Of a stretch of DNA of 64,000 nt, positions 16,014-24,726 are shown in pieces. The DNA lies in assembly GCA_015709315.1 (NCBI GenBank), contig JACCQI010000002.1, positions 1 to 64,000 on the forward strand, read 5' to 3'. Within the stretch, counting starts at the first letter, position 1. Every line of letters starts with the position of its first letter. Under the pieces are notes generated by a model. That model was not told where the DNA came from, did not search any database, and saw only the letters and a program-made list of their open reading frames with translations. This stretch comes from Desulfovibrionaceae bacterium (GTDB taxonomy: Bacteria; Desulfobacterota; Desulfovibrionia; Desulfovibrionales; Desulfovibrionaceae). Both the position numbers and the translations under genes were made by a program.

Positions 16014-17351
16014 TTACCTGCCCTTGGGCATCCGCAACCTGAAACAGTCCAGGTAGGCGGACGTGATCTCGAGGTCGTCAATGCGCGGGTCGTAAAACGT
16101 AAACCGCCTGACGTACCTCTTGAATTCATCAAGCGTCAGTCGCCGCCACTTGGGATGTGGTTTCCGCTTGTTTCCATTCAACCAAATTTTCAAATATCGG
16201 TTCCTGCTTCTCACCTTGCCGTCGATCCACCGCCAGACCCGGTACAATCCGTCCGGCCTGCGCTTGATCCGGGCGACCTTCTTGAGCTGATCGATGGTGG
16301 CGTCGACGGCAAGGGGGCCGTCCACGGAAGCGACATACTTTTTGGCTGCCTCGACCCACTGCGGCCGCATGGCCTCCATATCCTCGTCCCGCTCACCGGC
16401 AATGCAGTCGCACACATCTTCGGCATTGCGCGCCCTATAGGCGATGTTGTCGGCAAGTCCGTGCTTTATCCGCTCATCTTCCACAGGTAGGTACGACACG
16501 CAGGGGACATCCAGGAAAAAAGTTTCGGCGGCCGTGGAACAACCGTGCTGGACGATGACCATTTCCGAGGCGAGTATCCATTCATGGACATTGCCTTGGC
16601 GAACCAAATGCGCATTGGGCAAGTCCCTCAAAACCTTTTCCCAGGACCGCATGTCCTCGGTGGGGTGCGGCCTGACGATAAAATTTCGATCCGGGAACCG
16701 CTTACAAACGATGGAAACCATTTCCTGGAAATCCCTGAACACCTCCGTGTCCCAGGCGACATAGCGCTTCAACAATTCTGCGGGGCCGGATTCGCCGGAC
16801 CGGGCAAGGCGGTCGATACGCGCCTGACCGTCCACATGATTGACAACCGAAGCACGAGAATTGATCAGGACGAACCTCCCCCATTGCCTTCTCAATTCGT
16901 CGGCTTGGGCCTGGAGAAGGGGTCGCAGTCCCTTGGACAGCAGGTCAAGCCTGACGTTGCCGACAGGCATTGACTTGGCTGCGAACTCGGGAAGCCATTT
17001 CTCGATAACGCTCTGCTGATACCCGCCCCAGGTCAAATGCAGGTCGACCGCGTCGCATGCTTGCGGAGTCAGGCTGTGGTTGCGATAGGATTCCTCATTG
17101 AAGATGAACCCTTCGTCGTCGTTCACCACAATTCTGTACCCGAGGCGGCGCAATGACCGATGCAACGCGGGATACTGCGTATGCACGCTCTTGTCGTAAT
17201 AAATGCCGGGACAAGCCATGACGGCCAGCCGCCTGATCATGTCCTCCTCGCCGATGACCACATCAAACCCCTCCAATGCGGCCAGGCAGGCGAGAAGCGT
17301 TTTCGCGTCGAATTCCCGCGAAGTAATTTCAACAACTATGTAAAGATTCAT
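16014..17351 (-). CDS. Surface carbohydrate biosynthesis protein (glycerophosphotransferase/capsule-like fold)
   Basis: The protein has 445 residues from ATG at 17351; a TTG four codons upstream is possible but MNLYIVVEITSREFDAK is the family-like N-terminus. The C-terminal half has RPHPTEDMRSWEK, then a nucleotide-sugar type segment (VIVQHGCSTAAETFFLDVP), as in CDP-glycerol glycerophosphotransferase and capsule-export-like proteins. I recall the family as 'surface carbohydrate biosynthesis protein'. The reaction is not established. It lies at the end of the glycan locus on the opposite strand to the pse operon, with the DUF4915-like gene downstream. Confidence 0.7.
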   Translation of the reverse strand: MNLYIVVEITSREFDAKTLLACLAALEGFDVVIGEEDMIRRLAVMACPGIYYDKSVHTQYPALHRSLRRLGYRIVVNDDEGFIFNEESYRNHSLTPQACDAVDLHLTWGGYQQSVIEKWLPEFAAKSMPVGNVRLDLLSKGLRPLLQAQADELRRQWGRFVLINSRASVVNHVDGQARIDRLARSGESGPAELLKRYVAWDTEVFRDFQEMVSIVCKRFPDRNFIVRPHPTEDMRSWEKVLRDLPNAHLVRQGNVHEWILASEMVIVQHGCSTAAETFFLDVPCVSYLPVEDERIKHGLADNIAYRARNAEDVCDCIAGERDEDMEAMRPQWVEAAKKYVASVDGPLAVDATIDQLKKVARIKRRPDGLYRVWRWIDGKVRSRNRYLKIWLNGNKRKPHPKWRRLTLDEFKRYVRRFTFYDPRIDDLEITSAYLDCFRLRMPKGR

Positions 17352-17440
17352 TGTCTGATGCAATATCCGTTATATTCCGAATCCAGCTCCGCAACCGCGG
17401 GCCTATCCGATGATTTCAGGCAGCGACAAGCCCTGCCCGA

Positions 17441-17644
17441 TCAATCTTGAGAATTCTTCCGGCCGTCCTGCCGGTTCTTGAAGGTGATGGAGGCGAGGCA
17501 GCCGGCAAGGCCGCCGAGAACCACGGCCTTGGAGGCGGGCATCAGGCCGGTCAGGCTGAACAGGTAGCCCACGGCCACGCCCGCGATGATGCCCTTGGCA
17601 AGGGCGTCGATCCACTTCATGAAATCCTTGGCATCCTGATCCAT
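17441..17644 (-). CDS. Small two-helix membrane protein, unknown
   Basis: The 67-residue protein starts at ATG 17644 after a GGAGCGA-type ribosome site. It has two predicted membrane segments (GIIAGVAVGYLFSLTGLMP and VVLGGLAGCLASI) and a charged C-terminal tail. No family is recognised. It is divergent from the Feo operon across a 244-nt gap, and its 3' end faces the surface carbohydrate gene on the same strand. Confidence 0.6.
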   Translation of the reverse strand: MDQDAKDFMKWIDALAKGIIAGVAVGYLFSLTGLMPASKAVVLGGLAGCLASITFKNRQDGRKNSQD

Positions 17645-17811
17645 ATCCGTCGCTCCGTTCCGGCTTGTGGACGATATGTTGCACCCGGCGAAGGGCGCTG
17701 TTCGTCCAATTCTCGCGGCAGAGGCATCTAAAGCACAAAACCCGACGCAAGACAAGTGATGCCGGACCTTTCAAACCGCATGCCCGGGTGCGAAAAAAGT
17801 CACCCCATTGC

Positions 17812-17840
17812 TTGACATTGATTCTCAACATCACTATCAC
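17812..17840 (+). promoter_or_regulatory. Feo operon promoter with overlapping Fur-box-like sequence
   Basis: TTGACA at 17812-17817 and TATCAC at 17835-17840 are separated by 17 nt. The stretch 17820-17838 matches 13 of 19 positions of the classical Fur consensus by hand alignment. Repressor binding there would block the promoter when iron is plentiful, as expected for Feo genes. Prediction only. Confidence 0.5.
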
Positions 17841-17888
17841 AAGCCCAGTCGGCCCGAATACCGGGCCAATCACTTTGAGGGAAACATC

Positions 17889-18089
17889 ATGCTTGACAAC
17901 ATCATCGTTGCCGTGATTGTCGTCATTGCCGTCTACTTTGTGGCGAGACGTCTTTTCAGGCAGCTCACGTCCAAGGAAACCGCCTGCAACTGCAGCGGCT
18001 GCGGACAGGCGGGGTCCTGCCCCGCGAAGAAAAACGGGCCTGACGGATCGGACGGACCGGACGAACCGGACCGCTGCGAACTCCGGTGA
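17889..18089 (+). CDS. FeoB-associated Cys-rich membrane protein
   Basis: The 66-residue protein has one N-terminal membrane helix (NIIVAVIVVIAVYFVARRLF) followed by a short Cys cluster (ACNCSGCGQAGSC) and an acidic low-complexity tail (DGSDGPDEPD). This is the FeoB_associated family pattern; the cysteines may handle iron or redox. The ATG at 17889 is chosen over a longer open frame because the membrane helix starts there. It is the first gene of the feo operon, 54 nt upstream of feoA. Confidence 0.8.
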   Translation: MLDNIIVAVIVVIAVYFVARRLFRQLTSKETACNCSGCGQAGSCPAKKNGPDGSDGPDEPDRCELR

Positions 18090-18143
18090 TTTTTTTGCAC
18101 AACCGCTGATAACGATTTTCAACCAGTCTCACAAGGATCTCAA

Positions 18144-18386
18144 ATGACACAGGACATGTGCTTGCGCAAGGCCAAGGTCAACCAGAAACTCAAAATCAAA
18201 AGCATTGCCGCCGAGGGCGAACTCGGCCGCCGCATCCGCGACCTGGGGCTCATCCCCGGCACCGAGGTGCATGTCATCGGCAAGGCCCCCCTGCGCGATC
18301 CCGTGGCGCTCCGCCTGAAGGATTTCACCCTCACCCTGCGCAACAGCGAAGCGGACCACATAACCGTCATCCCGCTGGAGGACTAG
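18144..18386 (+). CDS. feoA: Ferrous iron transport protein A
   Basis: The 80-residue SH3-like protein works with FeoB in Fe(II) uptake. It has the family core (GELGRRIRDLGLIPGTEVHVIG, given as positions about 25-46) and a final beta strand ending in ITVIPLED. It precedes feoB by 1 nt, so the two are translationally coupled. Confidence 0.9.
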   Translation: MTQDMCLRKAKVNQKLKIKSIAAEGELGRRIRDLGLIPGTEVHVIGKAPLRDPVALRLKDFTLTLRNSEADHITVIPLED

Positions 18387-18387
18387 C

Positions 18388-20523
18388 ATGGCCCGATACA
18401 TCATCGGCATCGCAGGCAACCCGAACTGCGGCAAGACGACCATGTTCAACGAGCTGACCGGCGCGCGCCAGCACGTTGCCAACTGGCCCGGCGTGACCGT
18501 GGAGAAAAAGGTCGGACACATCTACTCCGGCCCGGACGCCGTCGAGCTGGTGGACCTGCCAGGCACCTATTCCCTGACCGCCTACACCCAGGAAGAGCTG
18601 GTCGCCCGCAACTTTTTGGTGGACGAACGGCCCGAGGCCGTCATCGACATCATGAACGCCGACGCCCTGGAGCGCAATCTCTACCTGGCGGTCCAGATCA
18701 TGGAGCTGGGCGTGCCCCTGATCTTCGGCCTGAACATGATGGACGAGGTCCGCAGCTCCGGCAAGCGGATCGACTCCGCCCTGCTGGCCAAGCTCTCCGG
18801 CTGCGCCGTGGTGGAGACCGTGGCCCGCCACGGCGAAGGCGCCCAGGAACTGCTCAAGGCCACCCTGGAGGTCGCCGAATCCAAGCGGGGCCATTGGGAA
18901 CCCTTGACCATCTCCTACGGCCCGGACCTCGACCCGGTCCTCAAGGAAATGCAGGCCCTGATCGAGAAAGAGGAATTCCTGACCGACAGGGTGCCCGCCC
19001 GCTGGACCGGCATCAAATATCTCGAACGGGACGAGGACGTGGTCATCAAGGGCCGCATGACCAACACCGCCGTGTCCGACAGGCTCGAAGCCATGGCCCG
19101 CGAAGTGGCCGAACACACGGAAAAAACCCTCAAGGCCCGGCCGGACGCCATCATCGCCGACTACAGGTACGGCTACATCGCGAGCCTGATCAAGGACGTG
19201 GTCTCCTACCCCGTGCTCGACGCCGACCGCATCAGCCGCTCCGACAAGATGGACAAGGTGCTCACCCATCAATTCCTCGGACCGATCATCATGCTGGCCA
19301 TCGTGTATCTCATCTACAAAATCACCTTTTCCGTGGGCGAAATCCCCATGGGCTGGCTGGAATCTCTCTTCGGCTGGATGGGGGACGCGGCCAATGCCGT
19401 ACTGCCCGACGGGCTGCTGCGCTCCCTGATCGTGTCCGGCATCATCGACGGCGTGGGCGGCGTGCTCGGCTTCGTGCCGCTGATCATGTTCATGTTCCTG
19501 ATGATCTCCGCCCTGGAGGACTCCGGCTACATCGCCCGCATGGCCTACATGCTCGACCGCATATTCAAGGTCTTCGGCCTGCACGGCACCTCGGTGCTGC
19601 CCTTCATCGTGTCCGGCGGCATCGCGGGCGGATGCGCCGTGCCCGGCGTCATGGCCACCCGCACCCTGCGTTCGCCCAAGGAAAAGCTGGCCACTCTGTT
19701 CGTGGCCCCGTACATGACCTGCGGGGCCAAGGTGCCGGTCTTCCTCATGCTGGCCGCCGCCTTTTTCCCGAAAAACGAGGCGGCCGTGATGCTGACCATC
19801 ACCCTGGGCGCCTGGGCCATGGCCCTGATCGTGGCCCGCGTGCTGCGCTCCACGGTCATCCGGGGCGCGTCCACCCCGTTCGTCATGGAACTGCCGCCCT
19901 ACCGCATGCCCACCCTGCGCGGCGTGCTCATCCACACCTGGGAACGGACCTGGGAATACGCCAAAAAGGCGGGCACCGTGATCCTCGGCATCTCCATCCT
20001 GCTCTGGGCCATGATGACCTTCCCGCAACTGCCTGCGGACCGCGTGGCCCATTATGAGGCGCAGCGCGCCGCCGCTGGCTCCGAGGAGCAAGTGTCCGAA
20101 ATCGGCAACATCGAGGCGGAAGAGGCCATCCGGCACACCCTGGCCGGACGCATCGGCACCGCCCTGGAACCCCTGTCCGAGCTGGCCGGATTCAACTGGC
20201 GGGTGAACATCGCCCTGACCGGCGGCTTCGCGGCCAAGGAGGTCATCGTTTCCACCCTCGGCACCGCCTATTCCCTGGGCGAAATCGACGCCGAGGAAGC
20301 ACAGCCTCTGTCCGAAAGGCTGGTCAAGGACCCCGGGTTCAGCCGGGCCTCGGCCATCGCGCTCATCGTCTTCACCATGCTCTATGCCCCCTGCTTCGTG
20401 ACCGTGGTCACCATGGCCAGGGAATCGAGCTGGAAATGGGCCGCGTTCAGCGTGGTCGGTTCCACGGGCCTGGCCTTCGTCATGGCGGTCATCGCCTTCA
20501 ACGCGGCCGAGGCGTTCCTGTAG
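18388..20523 (+). CDS. feoB: Ferrous iron transport protein B
   Basis: The 711-residue protein has an N-terminal G domain with the P-loop GNPNCGKT at residues 10-17, DLPGTYS (G3) and GLNMMDEV (G4-like NMMD), then helical insertion domain and a C-terminal membrane part with two Gate-type regions. It takes up Fe(II) through the inner membrane using GTP (or NTP) hydrolysis. The G1 serine/alanine usual in GNPN(S/A)GKT is Cys here. It follows feoA by 1 nt and ends at a strong terminator. Confidence 0.95.
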   Translation: MARYIIGIAGNPNCGKTTMFNELTGARQHVANWPGVTVEKKVGHIYSGPDAVELVDLPGTYSLTAYTQEELVARNFLVDERPEAVIDIMNADALERNLYLAVQIMELGVPLIFGLNMMDEVRSSGKRIDSALLAKLSGCAVVETVARHGEGAQELLKATLEVAESKRGHWEPLTISYGPDLDPVLKEMQALIEKEEFLTDRVPARWTGIKYLERDEDVVIKGRMTNTAVSDRLEAMAREVAEHTEKTLKARPDAIIADYRYGYIASLIKDVVSYPVLDADRISRSDKMDKVLTHQFLGPIIMLAIVYLIYKITFSVGEIPMGWLESLFGWMGDAANAVLPDGLLRSLIVSGIIDGVGGVLGFVPLIMFMFLMISALEDSGYIARMAYMLDRIFKVFGLHGTSVLPFIVSGGIAGGCAVPGVMATRTLRSPKEKLATLFVAPYMTCGAKVPVFLMLAAAFFPKNEAAVMLTITLGAWAMALIVARVLRSTVIRGASTPFVMELPPYRMPTLRGVLIHTWERTWEYAKKAGTVILGISILLWAMMTFPQLPADRVAHYEAQRAAAGSEEQVSEIGNIEAEEAIRHTLAGRIGTALEPLSELAGFNWRVNIALTGGFAAKEVIVSTLGTAYSLGEIDAEEAQPLSERLVKDPGFSRASAIALIVFTMLYAPCFVTVVTMARESSWKWAAFSVVGSTGLAFVMAVIAFNAAEAFL

Positions 20524-20548
20524 CCGCCGCTCCGCCCGAACCTTCTAC

Positions 20549-20575
20549 GGGAGTCCTCCGGGACTCCCTTTTCTT
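20549..20575 (+). terminator. Intrinsic terminator of the feo operon
   Basis: A perfect 8-bp stem (GGGAGTCC, TCCG loop, GGACTCCC at 20549-20568) is followed by TTTTCTTTT. It separates feoB from the next membrane-protein gene, about 60 nt downstream. Confidence 0.85.
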
Positions 20576-20625
20576 TTGTCTTTTAACGATATTTGCCCTA
20601 TTCTCCCTCGACTCGCGAGAAACGT

Positions 20626-21588
20626 ATGAACAAACTTTTCATCACCATCAAACAATTGGCCGGGGACGCGGTTTCGGCCAGCCTCGAACTGTTCAAGGTC
20701 ATGGTTCCCATCCTGGTGGCGGTCAAGATCCTCCAGGAAATGGGACTCATACAATACGTGGCCCTGCCCCTTGAACCGATCATGGAGCTGGTGGGCCTGC
20801 CTGCGGAAATGGGTCTGGTCTGGGCGTCGGCCCTGATAAACAACATCTACACCGGCATGATCGTGCTGGCATCGCTCACGGGCGACGCCCCCCTGACCTC
20901 GGCCCAGGCCACCGTCATCGGCGTGCTCATGCTGGTGGGCCACGGACTACCCGTGGAGTGCGCCATCGCCCGCAAATCCGGGGCGCGCTTCCTGTTCCAG
21001 GTCCTTTCCCGACTGGTCGGAGCCTTTATCCTGGCCTGGCTGCTGCATGTCATCTACTCCGCCACCGGCACCCTTCAGGGACCGGCGACCATGCTCTTCA
21101 CGCCCGAGGCGGGCGGCGACCAGACCCTCCTGGCCTGGACCCTTTCCCAGCTCAAGAACCTGGTCTCCATCGTATTCGTCATTTTTTCCCTGCTGGCCAT
21201 GATGCGCGTGCTGCACGCCATCAAAGTCATCGACCTCCTGAACCGCATCCTGCGGCCCGTGCTGAGCCTCATCGGCATCGGCCCCAAGGCCTCGGCCATC
21301 ACGGTCATCGGCCTGACGATGGGGCTGTCCTACGGGGGCGGGCTGATCATCAACGAGGCCAGGAACGGCAACGTGGGCAAGGAGGACATCTTCTACTCGC
21401 TCACCTTCATGGGCCTGTGCCACTCGCTCATCGAGGACAGCCTTCTGATCACGCTCATCGGCGGGCACATCAGCGGCGTGATGTGGGGACGCCTCGTCTT
21501 TTCCCTGATCGCGGTGGCGGGCATCGTCCAGGTGGTGCGAAGGCTCCCCGCCCGTACCCAGTCCGCCTATCTCTGGGTGGAAAACTGA
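20626..21588 (+). CDS. Nucleoside-recognition (FeoB Gate-like) membrane protein
   Basis: The 320-residue integral membrane protein starts at ATG 20626. It contains two Gate-type segments: an N-terminal one (KVMVPILVAVKILQEMG and NNIYTGMIVLASL) and a C-terminal one (TVIGLTMGLSYGGGLII and GLCHSLIEDSLLI). This matches the Gate/nucleoside-recognition family, which shares the FeoB membrane core but has no GTPase. Substrate is unknown; its position behind feoB suggests a possible ferrous or divalent-metal link, though a terminator separates them. Confidence 0.75.
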   Translation: MNKLFITIKQLAGDAVSASLELFKVMVPILVAVKILQEMGLIQYVALPLEPIMELVGLPAEMGLVWASALINNIYTGMIVLASLTGDAPLTSAQATVIGVLMLVGHGLPVECAIARKSGARFLFQVLSRLVGAFILAWLLHVIYSATGTLQGPATMLFTPEAGGDQTLLAWTLSQLKNLVSIVFVIFSLLAMMRVLHAIKVIDLLNRILRPVLSLIGIGPKASAITVIGLTMGLSYGGGLIINEARNGNVGKEDIFYSLTFMGLCHSLIEDSLLITLIGGHISGVMWGRLVFSLIAVAGIVQVVRRLPARTQSAYLWVEN

Positions 21589-21613
21589 TCATCAACCAAC
21601 AAGGAGACACCAT

Positions 21614-21997
21614 ATGTCCGACATCAAGCTCATCCACACCGACAAGGCCCCTGCCGCCGTGGGCCCCTATTCCCAGGCGACCGCGGCCGGCAACATGCTG
21701 TTCGTATCCGGGCAGCTCGGCATCGTCCCGTCCGAGGGCAAGCTGGCCGAGGGCTTCAAGGCCCAGACCCGGCAGGCGCTTGAAAACATGAAGGCCATCC
21801 TGGAAGAGGCAGGTTCCTCCCTGGACAAGGTCCTGGCCGTGGACGTCTTCATCCTGGACATGGGCCGGTTCGCGGACCTGAACGGCATCTATGCGGAATA
21901 CTTCTCGGATCACAAACCCGCGCGCGCGGCCATCCAGGTGGGCGGATTGCCGCTGGGCGGCCTGGTGGAACTCAAGTGCATGGCAGTGGTCGGTTAG
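21614..21997 (+). CDS. ridA: RidA-family reactive imine/enamine deaminase
   Basis: The 127-residue protein is a clear RidA/YjgF/Rid member: APAAVGPYSQAT near the N-terminus, LFVSGQLGI, and the conserved Arg in KPARAAIQVGGLPLGGLVELK. The family hydrolyses 2-aminoacrylate-type enamines made by PLP enzymes and is a cytosolic trimer. It follows the Gate protein by 25 nt after an AAGGAG ribosome site, so it may share that transcript. Confidence 0.9.
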   Translation: MSDIKLIHTDKAPAAVGPYSQATAAGNMLFVSGQLGIVPSEGKLAEGFKAQTRQALENMKAILEEAGSSLDKVLAVDVFILDMGRFADLNGIYAEYFSDHKPARAAIQVGGLPLGGLVELKCMAVVG

Positions 21998-22180
21998 GGA
22001 CCGTCTTGCGATTCCCGGCCCATCGCCAAAACTTGACTTGACAACCGAAAGAGGCTTCGGCTAACCGGAAAGACATGCACAACCACACCGCCCGTTTCTT
22101 TTTCTTTTTCGGCTTTTTTAACAGGAACGCCTGCGGTCTTGGTGTGCGCTAGTATCCGACTATAGGAACGGAATGAACCA

Positions 22181-22216
22181 AGAGGCCGCGGGCAGAGTCC
22201 GCGGCCTCTTTCTTTG
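22181..22216 (+). terminator. Terminator or attenuator in the leader of the aroA'-type gene
   Basis: A perfect 11-bp stem (22181-22191 with 22199-22209, 7-nt loop) is followed by TTCTTT. It sits only about 40 nt before the next start codon. It may end the ridA transcript, or act as an attenuator if transcription starts upstream (TTGGTG and TATAGG boxes at about 22139-22166 are weak candidates). Confidence 0.7.
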
Positions 22217-22252
22217 TGGGCCGCGCCCCGGTCAAAAACAAGGAGAAGAGTT

Positions 22253-23044
22253 ATGCATCTCGGAAAAGCCATTCGAATGGAACGCATCATGAACCGCAAC
22301 AACGGCCGGACCATCGTGGTCCCGCTGGACCACGGCGTCACGGTCGGCCCCATCTACGGCATCGTGGACCTCAGGGAAACCGTCAACCAGGTGGCCGAGG
22401 GCGGGGCCAACGCCATGCTCATGCACAAGGGCATTCCCCGCTGCTCCCACCGGGCCGGCGGCAAGGACATCGGACTGATCATCCACCTGTCCGCGTCCAC
22501 CTCGCTGTCCCCGTTCCCCAATGCCAAGACCCTGGTGGGCAGCGTCACCGACGCCCTCAAGCTCGGCGCGGACGCCGTGTCGGTCCACGTCAACCTGGGC
22601 GACGAGACCGAACCGCAGATGCTGGCCGACCTGGGCGCGCTCTGCTCCGAGGCCAATGAATGGGGCATGCCGGTTCTGGCCATGATGTACGCGCGCGGCC
22701 CCAAGATCAAGGACGAGTACGACCCCGGCATCGTGGCCCACTGCGCCCGCGTGGGCGTGGAGCTGGGCGCGGACATCGTCAAGGTCAACTACACCGGCGA
22801 TCCCGAATCCTTCTCCAGGGTGGTGGACGGCTGCTGCGTGCCGGTGGTCATCGCCGGAGGTCCCAAGCTGGACAGCGAACGCGACCTGGTGCAGATGGTC
22901 TACGACTCCATCCAGGCGGGCGGCGCGGGCCTGTCCGTGGGGCGCAACATCTTCCAGCACCCCCACCCGGCCAAGATCGTGGCCGCGCTGAACAAGGTCG
23001 TGCATGAAGACTGGGAAGTGGACGCGGCCATGGGCCTGCTCTGA
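22253..23044 (+). CDS. 2-amino-3,7-dideoxy-D-threo-hept-6-ulosonate synthase-like aldolase (AroA')
   Basis: The 263-residue class I aldolase starts after an AGGAG ribosome site. The family (archaeal MJ0400 type and its Desulfovibrio relatives) condenses a C3 donor sugar with aspartate semialdehyde to start the alternative route to 3-dehydroquinate. Evidence includes [12 protein letters not shown] near the N-terminus, [12 protein letters not shown] and the Schiff-base lysine in IVKVNYTGD (Lys177). An ordinary class I fructose-bisphosphate aldolase is the main alternative. Chorismate synthase and shikimate kinase genes also lie in this window, but not adjacent. A strong hairpin in the leader may control expression. 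Confidence 0.75.
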   Translation: MHLGKAIRMERIMNRNNGRTIVVPLDHGVTVGPIYGIVDLRETVNQVAEGGANAMLMHKGIPRCSHRAGGKDIGLIIHLSASTSLSPFPNAKTLVGSVTDALKLGADAVSVHVNLGDETEPQMLADLGALCSEANEWGMPVLAMMYARGPKIKDEYDPGIVAHCARVGVELGADIVKVNYTGDPESFSRVVDGCCVPVVIAGGPKLDSERDLVQMVYDSIQAGGAGLSVGRNIFQHPHPAKIVAALNKVVHEDWEVDAAMGLL

Positions 23045-23116
23045 TCGGGCATGCCGTTTGCCGGGGCCTCGCCCCTTATTGCGGAGGATGGGACGGCGGA
23101 CTGACGTCCGCCGGGC

Positions 23117-23428
23117 TTACTCGATGAATTTGATCTGGACGTTTTCGAGGTAGTGGCGCATACGGTCCACATGACTATTGACCGCTTCCAGGTCCCTGCC
23201 GAGCGCGGCCTGCTCTATGGCTCCGCCGATATCGCCCATGCCGTGGAAGCCGTATCCATGCCCAGTGCCCTTGGCCGTATGGCCCAGCCGGACAAGGGTC
23301 TCGAAATCGCCGTTGTCCACAGCGGCCTGCATCTGATCGAGATCAATGCGGGAAAGTTCGAAAAATCGGTCCAAAAGCTCTTCCAGACCGGAATCGATAT
23401 GTTCGACGATGACAGGCAGTTCGGGCAT
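23117..23428 (-). CDS. HPt-domain phosphotransfer protein
   Basis: The 103-residue four-helix protein has the HPt signature RLGHTAKGTGHGYGF with the phospho-accepting His at residue 50. The ATG at 23428 is preceded by AGGAGA; nine more codons upstream are open but lack support. HPt proteins relay phosphate between response-regulator receiver domains in phosphorelays. No histidine kinase or receiver gene is adjacent, so the partner is unknown. The gene is convergent with the aldolase gene. Confidence 0.85.
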   Translation of the reverse strand: MPELPVIVEHIDSGLEELLDRFFELSRIDLDQMQAAVDNGDFETLVRLGHTAKGTGHGYGFHGMGDIGGAIEQAALGRDLEAVNSHVDRMRHYLENVQIKFIE

Positions 23429-23548
23429 GAGGGTCTCCTGTGCATTTTTCTGCACCAGGTTGAATTATCGGCAGGGATTTTTTAAATTAGAGGCCCTCAG
23501 AAACCGAGGAATTATTCCCCTGTCAAAAAAACCAATCTGCCTCACGAT

Positions 23549-24715
23549 ATGACACGAACCGTCCTTCTCCTCCTCTGCCTCTGCCTTTGCCTGGCCATGG
23601 CGGGCTGCTCCCGGTACGACGCGGCGCGCATCGCCCGCGCGGCGGCCTCCGGCAATCCGGCCGCCGCCGCCGAATCCCTGGCCCGGAGCAAGGCTCTCGG
23701 CTACGCCGCCAACCCGGCCGCCCTGGGCAGCGACCTCAAGCGCTTCGAATCCGTGGTCAAGGACTTCATCCAGGCCGTGAGCGGCGTATGGGGCAAGAAG
23801 GACGCGCGCATTCCCCAGCCCAAGGAATACGTCAAATACACCCAGAACTACCTGTCGCGGGCCAGCGTGGATTTTGACGCGGGCCTCATCACCGTGGAGA
23901 CCGTGGATACGGAAAATCCGCTCGAAAGCCTGAAGAGCGCCATCGTCACCACCCTGCTCACGCCGAGCGACCCGCGCGCCGTGGACCTCTATTCGGCCAC
24001 GCCGGTCAAGCTCGGCGAAACCCCGTTTCTGCTCGGCGAGGTCAAGGACGACCAGGGCAAAAACGTGCGCTGGGAATGGCGGGCCGGACGGTTCGCCGAC
24101 CACCTGGTCAAGAACGACCTGCAAACGCGGAGGGCAGGCGACAGGACCGCCCGCTATGTGACCATCCCCATGGTCAAGGACCACCTGACGGTCCGGGCGG
24201 CCAAGTACCGCGATCTGGTGGAACGGTCGGCCGGCCGGTTCGGGGTGAGCAAAAACCTCATCTACGCCATCATGAAGGTGGAATCGGACTTCAACCCGTT
24301 CGCGGTCAGCTCGGCCATGGCCGTGGGACTCATGCAGGTGGTGCCGTCCACGGCGGGCAGCGACGTCTACCAACTGCTCAACGGTCGCAAGGGGCAGCCC
24401 ACCACGCAGGACCTGTTCCAGCCGCCCTTCAACGTCACCTACGGCACGGCCTACCTGCACCTGCTCGACGCCCGCTACCTTGCGGCCGTTCAAAACCCGG
24501 TGTCCCGCGAGTACTGCGTCATCGCCGGATACAACGGCGGCGCGGGGTCCGTGCTGAAGACCTTCGACAAGAACAAGGACCGGGCCGCCGACCGGATCAA
24601 CGCCCTTCCGCCCGACACGGTCTATGCCACCCTGCGCGAAAAGGCCCCGTACGAAGAGACGCGGCGCTATCTTGGCAAGGTTCTTGAAGCCAAGAAGCAA
24701 TTCGTCAATTTCTAG
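23549..24715 (+). CDS. MltC-like lytic murein transglycosylase, lipoprotein
   Basis: The 388-residue protein has a lipoprotein signal with lipobox cysteine at residue 20 (LAMAGC), so it is exported and lipid-anchored. It has an N-terminal DUF3393-like domain and a C-terminal SLT domain with the catalytic Glu245 in MKVESDFNPFAVS and the GLMQVVPSTAG and AGYNGGAGSV segments. MltC-type enzymes cleave peptidoglycan between MurNAc and GlcNAc. The start is about 120 nt from the divergent HPt gene. Confidence 0.88.
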   Translation: MTRTVLLLLCLCLCLAMAGCSRYDAARIARAAASGNPAAAAESLARSKALGYAANPAALGSDLKRFESVVKDFIQAVSGVWGKKDARIPQPKEYVKYTQNYLSRASVDFDAGLITVETVDTENPLESLKSAIVTTLLTPSDPRAVDLYSATPVKLGETPFLLGEVKDDQGKNVRWEWRAGRFADHLVKNDLQTRRAGDRTARYVTIPMVKDHLTVRAAKYRDLVERSAGRFGVSKNLIYAIMKVESDFNPFAVSSAMAVGLMQVVPSTAGSDVYQLLNGRKGQPTTQDLFQPPFNVTYGTAYLHLLDARYLAAVQNPVSREYCVIAGYNGGAGSVLKTFDKNKDRAADRINALPPDTVYATLREKAPYEETRRYLGKVLEAKKQFVNF

Positions 24716-24726
24716 CCGAAACCAGC

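Noticed and set aside
18367-20136. Long His/Gly/Asp-rich open frame on the minus strand opposite feoB
   Set aside because: It is a shadow of feoB codon structure with no domain signal and no ribosome site.
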